Assembly (NCBI GenBank): GCA_945910005.1
Contig: OX246741.1
Span: 39,528,872 to 39,592,871 of the forward strand
Length of the DNA stretch: 64,000 nucleotides
Source: Isoperla grammatica
Taxonomy: Eukaryota > Arthropoda > Insecta > Plecoptera > Perlodidae
Direction: 5' to 3'
The number at the start of each line of letters is the position of its first letter. Position 1 is the stretch's first letter. Under the pieces are notes generated by a model. The model saw nothing but the letters and a program-made list of their open reading frames with translations, searched no databases and was not told the origin of the DNA. Both the position numbers and the translations under genes were made by a program. Of this stretch, positions 55,040 to 64,000 are shown one piece after another.

Positions 55040-56070
55040 AGTTCGATTGGTTAGCGGACATAACGTCCAATACTTTTGGTCAAATAAATAATTCGTCCAA
55101 TAAATATGGTCCATTCCAAGTGGTCCAGGGGAAATGGTCCATTGCATAAGGTCCAATCATGGATATGGTCCAATCATGAATATGGTCCATTAAATTTCAT
55201 CAAGTGAATCACCGTGGATATAGCACTTAACAATAAGCTACCTAAATTCAAGAAAAGTTTTCAAAGTTTAATGTATTGTAGCAAGTTGCTAAGTTACAGG
55301 AGGTTTCAGAGTTTTTCAGTATTTGAAACGACGACACAGTACACGAAAATGACGAAATTTCCTTAGGGGCAAATATTATTTTAAATTATGGGTGAATATA
55401 TCTATATAATATGTGGGTGAAATAGTTTACTCCCAAAAGGGAAAACCCATGCTTTTACTTGATCAGTTTTCCTATCATTTTCATTCATTTAGTAAAGACA
55501 GGCAAACACGGTACTGGAGGTGCGAGGAGCAGCTTACGTGCAATGCACGATGCACAACCAAGGCAGACCTAAACAACATTACAGCAGTTCTGAAGAACGG
55601 AAAAGAAAGTCACCAGCACACGGCCAACGTTGCAGGTGAAGTGAGGAAGGTCTCAAATGCTTTAAAACGCACAGCAGAAGAACATTCTAATGCTCCGCCA
55701 GCTCAAATATTAAGGACAGTCATGGGGGATATACACGATGAAGGTTCCAGGAAGGAATACTATGAAACGGCAAATTAATCGTTTGCAAAACAAACATAGG
55801 TCTAGGCCTGAAAATCCTACATCATTACAAAATATCAACCTTCCACCGGTGTAGGCCTACTGTGTAACTGTGTGAAATGATATGGGTTTGGGTTTGGACT
55901 TTTTTTCAAGTTGGGCCAATTTGTTAGTTGGACCATAATGGTTTTGGACATTAATACATGGACGAAGTATGGGCTTGGACTATTTTTCAAGTTGGACCAA
56001 TTTGTAAGTGGCACTACAACATTTTTGGAGGTTTTGAATTGGACGATTTGTCCTGTAAGCGTTCGATTCC
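55040..56070. mobile_element. Probable MULE remnant with TGGTCCA-rich ends
   Basis: GCGGACATAACGTCCAAT (about 55054) and the inverted ATTGGACGATTTGTCC (about 56037) mark the ends. Many GGTCCA/TTGGAC words fill the first and last 150 bp. The FLYWCH-type frame lies between them. The borders are approximate and no target duplication was established. Confidence 0.5.
55413..55851 (+). pseudogene. FLYWCH-type zinc-finger fragment, MULE-associated, frameshifted
   Basis: From about 55416 the frame reads YSQKGKPMLLLDQFSYHF, then YWRCEE, a Cys four residues further on, and HQHT. That is the order F-Y-W-C-C-H-H of a FLYWCH zinc finger. In animals such domains often precede a MULE-type transposase. The frame ends at 55776-55778. 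The next frame (from about 55762) continues with MKRQINRLQNKHRSRPENP, as these proteins usually do, and stops near 55851. One frameshift therefore breaks it. No transposase catalytic region follows. The first codon of the open frame is GTG, so the true start or an upstream exon is unknown. Confidence 0.65.
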
Positions 56071-56294
56071 CGGCATGCACGATAGAGCAATCCTGACAGT
56101 GGGGTTCACTCAGTCGTGAATGGATTATAAATAAATTACATTCTTGAATGCAATTAAAGCTTTTGAATGAATGGACGTAAATGTATACTTGTAAAAATGA
56201 TTTCAAACAAACTCGACATTAAATACTCTCCCTGAGACAGAAATATATCTAGCCATCCATAGCCCTACCCATTCATTGTCAATTCTTATTTCAG

Positions 56295-56409
56295 ATGCAA
56301 CACAATCGACAACATATACAATATTGGAGCAGAGTGACAATTACGGACCAACTTCACTTTCCAGTTCGTACAAGACGGGACTCAATTCGAGCAAGGAGAA
56401 TAAGATAAG
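56295..56409 (+). CDS. Exon-like segment, paralogous to 63187-63298
   Basis: It follows the acceptor TTCTTATTTCAG and precedes AAG|GTAACA. One frame, beginning with two bases of a split codon, reads ATQSTTYTILEQSDNYG and so on with no stop. TTYTIL would fit an ITIM-like tyrosine motif. Another frame is also open (MQHNRQHIQYW and so on) up to a stop at the right edge. A diverged copy with the same borders lies 6.9 kb away, in the same position relative to another repeat array. No family is recognised. It could be an exon of a duplicated host gene or part of a repeat. Confidence 0.28.
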
Positions 56410-56910
56410 GTAACAACCTTATTCTAAAAACAAAATAGGCCTACATGATTTAATTAAAGACACATATTGTCAGGTGAAAATTTGAATTCAATTTAGAGAG
56501 AAATCAAGGAAAACATAACGACGTGTTAACACAACATTGGTTTGTATCGCCGGATTCTAGATTATAATTTTATTCATTTATTTATTTATATATTGCTATC
56601 ATTCTTTATTTGGTACTTTATTTCTTTATGTCTTTATTTCTTTATTTCTTTAATGTCTATCCTATTCACATATAAAAACTGATTTTTAACTTTGAAATAA
56701 AACTAAAGTCGCGAAGGGCCTAGACATTAAATTTAAGCTAAAAAAATAAATGAAAAGTAAGGCACTACGTAACATAGGCCTAAGTACAGCATGTGTATAT
56801 CCAACCGGATTATAGCCTATATTCTCCTTACTTAGCTGTCTAATAGTTGGTTTTTAGTTATGCTTGGTTATAGCAGATGACAATTTTTGCGCCTAGTGGC
56901 ATCGGATTTG
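56410..56910. other. No gene recognised
   Basis: AT-rich with ATTTATTTATTTATAT and CTTTATTTCTTTATTTC simple repeats near 56570-56650. Confidence 0.45.
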
Positions 56911-57307
56911 TTTTCTGTAACCCGCCGTTGTGGAGAAGTACATGGCAACGGATGGGATAGTATAACCCGCCGTTGTGGAGAAGTACATGGATAAGATGTG
57001 ATAGTATAACCCGCCATTGTGGAGAAGTACATGTCATAGGATGGGATAGTATAACCCGCCGTTGTGGAGAAGTACATGGCGTAGGATGGGTGTGTACCCG
57101 CCGTTGTGAAGAAGTACATTGCATAGGATGGGATAGTATAACCCACCGTTGTGGAGAAGTACATGGATAAGATGGGATAGTATAACCCGCCGTTGTGAAG
57201 AAGAACATAGCATAGGATGGGTATCTAACCCACTGTTGTGGAGAAGTACATGGCATAGGATGGGTGTGTACCCGCCGTTGTGAAGAAGTACATGGCATAG
57301 GATGGGA
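56911..57307. repeat. 42/43/45-bp minisatellite, segment A
   Basis: About nine units of the type ACCCGCCGTTGTGGAGAAGT plus ACATGGCATAGGATGGGATA. The first unit starts TTTTCTGTAACCCGCC, like the units of segment D. The segment is cut at 57307 by the hAT element at 57308. Confidence 0.95.
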
Positions 57308-58816
57308 CAGTGGCGGCCCGACCATACAAATTTGGGGCCATGGCCCCGCGAGCGTTAAGGAGTGGGTGGGTGGGTGGGTGGGTGGGTAGGTAGGTATAGT
57401 TGGTCGAAACCATAAATTAAAAAGGTTATTGGAAAACAAAAGGAGTTGTAAAGAATATGATTATGCCTATCTACAGAATACTAATACAGAAACACTTCTA
57501 ATACAACAACTTTGCGTAAAATAGAGTACAAAATCATCTTTCCTTAAAAGCCAAAACGATTTACAAACAAAACACTCTAATTGCGCGCTTAAAAGAAAAT
57601 AGAGGGCCGTGCCTGTAGCGAGCGTCCTATTACTGTCCACCCCTAATGGACTACCCTAATAATACTATCATGTGAAAAAGACATTAAGATCGACATCGAC
57701 GCTGCAATTGATGAGTTCACTTCCAGGTCTACACTGCTCTCCAAAATTCTGCTGTTTAAATAAGTGTCAAAATCACAAGTGCTCCTTCTGTTTGGCCAAC
57801 TTGTATACTTTGCCATTTTTATGAAAATATCAGAGTTTTCATGAGTGAACTTTTAACCTGCGTTTAACATTACGAAATATAGACCTGCACCAACATGAAA
57901 GAAATATTATCATAAGCGTAGTGCCATTATGTTTATAAAATACCATTAACTTTTTTTCATAATCAGGTGAAATCAGATTCAAGTTTAGCAATGTCATTTG
58001 TAAATATTAAACATATTCATTTTGTTACGCCGATGACTTAAGTTTCAATTTTTAAAGGTGTGTAAAAAACGTGAAATAACCACCTTTGGTGGCCGTGGCA
58101 TCGCCCCACAACTCTCCTGACTTCGAATCTTCACCCCATCCCATTACGCCATTATGAATACTGTCTAGAATACCTAAATGCGTATATACTGATAAAATCC
58201 AGTAATCTTGTTTTAAATCTCATATTAATTGTCTACAATAAATAAATAGTCAATATTACATAACACGAATAAAATTAATCATTTAGAATTTAAATATTAC
58301 CATGTATATTGGTGAAGTCAGTAATAGTATTTGGCGCTTGCTTACTGTCGGCTCACCAACGTTTCAATTATAATTATGTTTTTAGTACCACATTTGTGTT
58401 AATTAACAACACATAATTTTATTGGAACAACTTTTCTTTTTATTTCATTCTAAACTAATAACGTGTTATGAACATTTTCCACCCCTCCCTCTCAATCCTA
58501 TTCAATTTCAAAGAATCGAAAATATGAAATTATTTAAGAGCCATGCATCTATGCATGACACTTACAATGGAAGAAAACCTGAAAAGCAAACACGAGTTAC
58601 ACATTTCCAGACTGCCTCTACTCCTCTACAAACGCTTAAATCCACATTAAAAAAACTCTACAAAAATTTTCGCCTGCGGCGCTGTTGTGGGGGGCGTCCC
58701 CCCCCCCCACACCCCCCATTCATTCGCACGCGAAGTCGATTTCCACGCAGTCGGTGGTGGGTGGTATATGCTACGAATTTGGCCCCGGGCATATCAAGGG
58801 GGTCGGGCCGCCACTG
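57308..58816. mobile_element. Non-autonomous hAT element inserted in the minisatellite, 1509 bp
   Basis: The ends CAGTGGCGGCCCGACC and GGTCGGGCCGCCACTG are perfect 16-bp inverted repeats. GGATGGGA lies on both sides (57300-57307, 58817-58824), and removing the element with one copy restores a normal array unit, so the 8-bp duplication is secure. It includes a (GGGT)n run near 57365 and a C-rich tract near 58690. No transposase. Confidence 0.96.
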
Positions 58817-60570
58817 GGATGGGATAGTATAACGCGCCGTTGTGAAGAAGAACATGGCATAGGATGGGATAGTATAACCCGGCGTTGTAAAGAAGTACAT
58901 GGCATAGGATGGGATAGTATAACCCGGCGTTGTGGAGAAGTACATAGCATAGGATGGGATAGTATAACCCGCCGTTGCAAAGAAGTACATGGCATAGGAT
59001 GGGATAGTATAACCCGGCGTTGTGGAGAAGTACATGGCATAGGATGGGATAGTATAACCCGGCGTTGTGGAGAAGTACATAGCATAGGATGGGATAGTAT
59101 AACCCGCCGTTGCAAAGAAGTACATGGCATAGGATGGGATAGTATAACCCGCCGTTGTGGAGAAGTACATGGCATAGGATGGGATAGTATAACCCGCCGT
59201 TGTGGAGAAGTACATAGCATAGGATGGGTATCTAACCCACTGTTGTGGAGAAGTACATGGAATAGGATGGGTGTGTACCCGGCGTTGTGGAGAAGTACAT
59301 GGCATAGGATGGGATAGTATAACCCGCCGTTGTGTAGAAGTACATGTCATAGGATGGGATAGTATAACCCGGCGTTGTAAAGAAGTACATGGCATAGGAT
59401 GGGATAGTATAACCCGCCGTTGTGGAGAAGTACATGGCATAAGATAGGAAAGTATAACCCGCGGTTGTGGAGAAGTACATGGCATAGGATAAGTATGTAA
59501 CCCGCTCTAGTGGAGAAGTACATGGCATAGGATGAGATAGTATAACCCGCGGTGAGGAAAAGTACATGGCATAGGATGAGTATGTAACCCGCTGTTTTGG
59601 ATATGGGATAGTATAACCCGCCGTTGTGAAGAAGTACATGGCATAGGATGGGATAGTATAACCCGCCGTTGTGGAGAAGTACATGTTATAGGATGGCATA
59701 GCATAACCCGCCGTTGTGGAGAAGTACATTGCATAAGATGGGGTAGTACAACCCGCGGTTGTGAAGAAGTACATGGAATAGGATAAGTATGTAACCCGCT
59801 TTTGTGGAGAAGTACATGGCTTAGGATGAGATAGTATAACCCGCCGTTGTGGAGAAGTACATGGCATAGGATAAGTATGTAACCCGCTGTTGTGGAGAAG
59901 TACATGGCATAGGATGGGATAGTATAACCCGCCGTTGTGAAGAAGTACATGGCAAAGGATGGGATAGTATAACTCGCCGTTGTGGAGAAGTACATGGCAT
60001 AGGAGAAGATAGTATAACCCGCCGTTGTGGAGAAGTACATGGCATTGGATGAGTATGTAACCCGCTGTTGTGTCAAAGTACATGGCATAGGATGGGATAG
60101 TATAACCCGCTCTTGTAGAGAAGTACATGGCATAGGATGAGTATGTTACTCGCTCTTGTGGAGAAGTACATGGCATAGGATGATTATGTAACCCGCTCTT
60201 GTCGAGAGGTACATGGCATAGGATGAGTATGTAACCCGCTGTTGTGGAGAAGTACATGGCATAGGATAAGTGTGTACCTGCCTTTGTCGAGAAGTACATG
60301 GCATAGGATTAGTATGTAACCAGCTGTTGTGGAGAAGTTCATGGCATAGGATGGGTGTGTACCCGCCGTTGTGGAGAAGTACATGGCAAAGGATGGGATA
60401 GTATAACCCGCCGTTGTGGAAAAGTACATGGCATAGGATGGGATAGTATAACCAGCCGTTGTGGAGAAGCACATGGCAAAGGATGAGTATGTAACCCACT
60501 GTTGTGGAGAAGTACATGGCATAGGATGGGATAGTATAACCCGCCGTTGCAAAGAAGTACATGGCATAGG
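58817..60570. repeat. 42/43/45-bp minisatellite, segment B
   Basis: About forty units. Three length classes differ between ATAGGAT and CCCGC: GGGATAGTATAA (45 bp), GAGTATGTAA (43 bp) and GGGTGTGTA (42 bp). Runs of 45-bp units give 15-residue periodic open frames on both strands. These shift frame wherever a 43- or 42-bp unit occurs, so I do not call them genes. Confidence 0.96.
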
Positions 60571-61307
60571 AGGCGCCGACTACGGGGGGGCTTGGGGTCT
60601 AGCGCCCCCCCTGAAAAATCCCAGGGGGGGCTGAGCCCCCCCTGAGATTTGAAGTTTGTACTTTTTTGTTTGAAGAAAAAGTTCATTAAAATAATAATAA
60701 AAATAAATAAAAACGATTTAGTCATCAGGTCATAATTCCCTCAATTTAAATTAAATTTTTTTTATTGTTTTTCTGAATTTAAATTTAAAAAATATTGTGA
60801 TTTCTAGCTTGAAATATCAGATACTTGCAGTCCAGAACGTTCTCAGGTATCAAAATCCAAAAGCAAATTAGGTTCAAGTATTTAAAAAACTGATATTGAA
60901 GGCAAGCATTATCTTGTAGAATCCCTTACTTACTCCCAACTTCCTAAGCCCCAAAATTAATTACTAAATAATTCTCGTCATCGTTCTAATTTTTGCTGGT
61001 GGCTTTTTGGTTTTTGCACTACAAAAACGACAGTATTTCGGTATTGCATTCAGTACGGTATTTTTTTCTGAAACGCTCAGAACGCGCTCTAAAGGCCTGA
61101 TTTTTTTAAATTTTGCCTGCGGCGCTATTATTGGGGGCCTATGCCCCCCAAACCACCCGTGATTTTTCTCCTCGATAGATAATATGAATTATAATAATAA
61201 TAATATGGATTATAATAATATTAATATGAATTTTGAAATATGGTAACCCTAGTTTTTATGCGAGTCCTTTCTGAGCCCCCCCTGAAATGTTAACAAGTCG
61301 GCGCCTA
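60571..61307. mobile_element. Second hAT-type element inserted in the minisatellite, 737 bp
   Basis: AGGCGCCGACT at left and AGTCGGCGCCTA at right are inverted. The array flanks GGCATAGG (60563-60570) and TGCATAGG (61308-61315) match at seven of eight positions. Just inside, GGGGGGGCT and AGCCCCCCC words recur at both ends. AT-rich core with (AAT)n near 61195. No transposase. Confidence 0.88.
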
Positions 61308-62830
61308 TGCATAGGATCAGTATGTAACCCGCTCTTGTGGAGAAGTACATGGCATAGGATGAGTATGTAAGCCGCTCTTGTGGAGAAGTACATGGCATAG
61401 GATGAGTATGTAACCTGCTTTTGTGGAGAAGTACATGGCATAGGATGAGTAATAACCCGCTCTTGTCGACAAGTACATGGCATAGGATGAGTATGTAACC
61501 CGCTGTTGTGGAGAAGTACATGGCATAGGATGGGTGTGTACCTGCCGTGTTCGAGAAGTACATGGCATAGGATGAGTATGTAACCCGCTGTTGTGGAGAA
61601 GTACATGGCATAGATTGGGTATGTACCCGCTGTTGTGAAGAAGTACATGGCATAGAATGGGATAGTATAACCCGCCGTTGTGGAGAAGCACATGGCAAAG
61701 GATGGGATAGTATAACCCGCCGTTGTAAAGAAGTACATGGCAAAGAATGGGACAGTATAACCCGCTGTTGTGGAGAAGTACATGGCATAGGATGAATATG
61801 TAACCCACTGTTGTGGTGAAATACATGGCATAAGATGGGATAGTATAACCCGCCGTTGCGGAGAAGTACATGGCAAAGGATGGGATAGTATAACCCGCCG
61901 TTGTGGAGAAGGACATGGCATAGGATGAGATAATAAACCCAGAGTTGTGGAGAAGTACATGGCATAGGATGGGATAGTATAACCCGCCGTTGTGGAGAAG
62001 TACATGGCATAGGATGAGTATCTAACCCACTGTTGTGGAGAAGTACATGGCATAGGATGGGATAGTATAACCCGCCGTTGTGGAGAAGTACATGGCATTG
62101 GATGAGTACGTAACCCACTGTGGTGGAGAAGTACATGGCAAAGGATGGGATAGTAAAACCCGCTGTTTTGGAGAAGTACATGGCAAAGGATGGGATAGTA
62201 TAACCCGCTGTTGTGGGGAAGTACATGGCAAAGGATGGGATAGTATAACCAGCTGTTGTAGAGAAGTACATGGCATAGGATGGGATAGTATAACCTGCCG
62301 TTGTGGAGAAGAACATGGCATAGGATGGGATAGTATAACCCGCCGTTGTAGAGAAGTACATGGCATAGGATGGGATAGTATAACTTGCCGTTGTGGAGAA
62401 GGAAATGGCATAGGATGGGATAGTATAACCCGCCGTTGTGGAGAAGTACATGGCATAGGATGGGATAGTATAACCCGCCGTTGTGGAGAAGTACATGGCA
62501 TAGGAAGGGATAGTATAACCCGCCGTTGTGGAGAAGTACATGGCATAGGATTGGATTGTATAACCCGTTGTTGTGGAGAAGTACATGCCATAGGATGGGA
62601 TAGTATAACCCGCCGTAGTGGAGAAGTACATGGCATAGTATGGGATAGTATAACCCGCTGTTTTGGAGAAGTACATGGCAAAGGATGGGATAGTATAACC
62701 GGCTGTTGTGGAGAAGTAGTTGGCATAGGATGAGTATGTAAATCGCTTTTGGGGAGAAGTACATGGCATAGGATGGGATAGTATAACCCGCCTTTGTGGA
62801 GACTTCATGGCATAGGATGAGAATGTAATT
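61308..62830. repeat. 42/43/45-bp minisatellite, segment C
   Basis: About thirty-five units continuing segment B. The right half is dominated by 45-bp units. The array fades out after ATGAGAATGTAATTC, just before the acceptor-like sequence at 62871. Confidence 0.95.
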
Positions 62831-62871
62831 CTTAGATTCCTCTTAGATTTCCTCTAAGATTTCTTTTCTAG

Positions 62872-62934
62872 GTGGGCGCTGACGAGTACCCCGAGCAGCT
62901 AGACGCAGTATCAACACTAGATGGGGGCGCATGA
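62872..62934 (+). CDS. Candidate short terminal exon
   Basis: A pyrimidine-rich stretch (CCTCTAAGATTTCTTTTCTAG) ends with AG at 62870-62871. The frame behind it reads VGADEYPEQLDAVSTLDGGA and stops at TGA (62932-62934). It looks coding but is only 20 codons. A second frame on the same strand (62931-63137) is open across a donor-like CT|GTAAGT near 63088. No family is recognised, and it could be chance. Confidence 0.2.
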   Translation: MGADEYPEQLDAVSTLDGGA

Positions 62935-63186
62935 TGGCTGGCTGTTATGACCGTGTGTTCTTAGGTTATCGTACATTAGCTAATACATGCGTTGTTCCTG
63001 TTGTAGTCGAGCAATCGTCTGGGAGCTTTAAAGCACATCCGCCAAAACTTCGCGACATCAGACAACTTTTGGTGTTAACATTCTGCTGTAAGTATGATTT
63101 CAACCACACTCGAGATAAATTGCCGTCGCATAGTTAGACATTAATTATAGGTGGCATAATCATTAAATCTTAATTTCTTTTTTCAG

Positions 63187-63298
63187 AAGCAACACAAAAC
63201 GACAACACTTAAACATTGGTGCAAAGTGGATATTTGCGGTCCATATTTACCATCCAGATCGGACAGGACGGGACTCTGTTCGCGATAGGAGACAAAGA
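63187..63298 (+). pseudogene. Diverged copy of the exon-like segment at 56295
   Basis: After TTTTTTCAG the sequence AAGCAACACAAAACGACAAC aligns with 56295 onward, and GACGGGACTC, ATAAG and TAACAAC are shared at the right end. In the frame favoured for the first copy it has a stop after eight codons (ACT TAA). The other frame (KQHKTTTLKHW and so on) runs to a stop near 63288. Confidence 0.3.
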
Positions 63299-63487
63299 TA
63301 AGTTAACAACGATATTCTCAATGTTGAAATACATGCTTTTAAGACAAGTATAGTCATGCCGAACATTAATTTCAGGTTAAGAAAAAAGATTAGTGTAAAC
63401 GTAAAATATTAGAACTACATGTATTCTAGCCGGATTGTTAATTATAATTTGCTTTTAATTTCTAATAATTAAATAAAAAACGAGGGA

Positions 63488-64000
63488 TACCCCATAGGAT
63501 AGGTTTGCTAACCCGCCGTTGCAGAAAACTACGAGACACAGAACGGGCTTGCTAACCCGCCATGAAGGATAATTTCAACTACGTGTCATGAAATAGGTTT
63601 TCTGTAACCTGGCGTTGTTGAGAACTTCGTGACATAGAATTAGTTTGCTAACCCGCCGCTGTGCAACATTTCAACTACGTGTCATAGTATGGGTTTTCTG
63701 TAACCACGTGTGGATAACTACGTGTAATAGAATTAGTTTTCTGTAACCACGTGTGGCAAGCTACGTGGCATAGGATGGGTTTTCTGTAACCACGTGTGGA
63801 TAACTACGTGTAATAGAATGGGTTTACTGTAACCACGTGTGGAAAGCTACGTGGCATAGGATGGGTGTTGCTTACCCGCCATTGTTGAGATCTTCAAATA
63901 CGTGGCTTGGGTTTTCTGTAACCCGGCGTTGTGGGGAACTAAGATGCAAAGGATGGGTTAGTATATCCCGCCATTGTTGAGAACTTCAAATACGTGGATT
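63488..64000. repeat. Degenerate minisatellite, segment D
   Basis: Units of about 40-50 bp containing GCTAACCCGCC or TTTTCTGTAACC, then CTACGTGTCATAG or CTACGTGGCATAGG. It is related to segments A-C but older or of a different subtype, with a recurrent GTAACCACGTGTGG variant from about 63700. It runs off the right window edge. Confidence 0.85.

Noticed and set aside
56858..62808. Long frames (up to 519 codons) of 15-residue repeats in the 45-bp minisatellite
   Set aside because: Open frames exist on both strands and in several phases because the main unit is 45 bp. They change phase at 43- and 42-bp units and have no conserved start.
1..64000. CRISPR arrays, operons or bacterial-type systems
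   Set aside because: The window is eukaryotic in every respect. The regular arrays have no unique spacers.

Overview
This is AT-rich eukaryotic DNA with spliced genes, canonical GT/AG introns and AATAAA signals. It is packed with transposons, fold-back elements and tandem arrays. The very frequent TAGGCCTA-type words, the types of Ty3/Gypsy, hAT and Harbinger elements, and the two recognisable host genes fit a marine invertebrate deuterostome, most likely an echinoderm. That assignment is inference from style, not from a diagnostic gene.

Host genes are sparse. On the + strand, 1653-1850 and 3647-3729 are the last two coding exons of what I read as the transcriptional repressor Capicua (CIC); the conserved C-terminal C1 motif is visible. 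The exon 3' end and its splice donor are triplicated as a 90-bp tandem repeat. On the - strand, 9126-9992 is an intact single-exon DMAC2 (mitochondrial complex I assembly factor). A GC-rich two-exon - strand gene for a single-pass membrane protein (34659-35406) runs into a 12-unit, 105-bp tandem array. A small secreted-peptide-like ORF is kept in both copies of a 4-kb segmental duplication (17004-21059 and 28375-32545). A few further exon-like pieces are listed with low confidence.

The mobile DNA includes one apparently young, complete Ty3/Gypsy element (23357-27914). It has 172-bp LTRs that look identical, a perfect 5-bp target duplication and an uninterrupted 1334-codon Gag-Pol. A second Ty3/Gypsy copy (43894-47632) is broken by two stops and truncated. 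There is also a decayed non-LTR retrotransposon (11532-13010) invaded by smaller elements, several hAT-type elements with 8-bp target duplications, Harbinger-type elements with TTA/TAA duplications (one carrying a transposase-system exon), a probable MULE remnant carrying a FLYWCH zinc finger, and many perfect or near-perfect fold-back elements.

Tandem arrays: 82 bp (1-1229), 90 bp (1781-2050), 90 bp (15736-17060), 105 bp (33463-34715), about 142 bp (47695-48735), and a 42/43/45-bp array that fills most of 56911-62830, split by two hAT insertions. Most long open frames in these arrays arise because the unit length is a multiple of three or lacks stops, and I do not call them genes.
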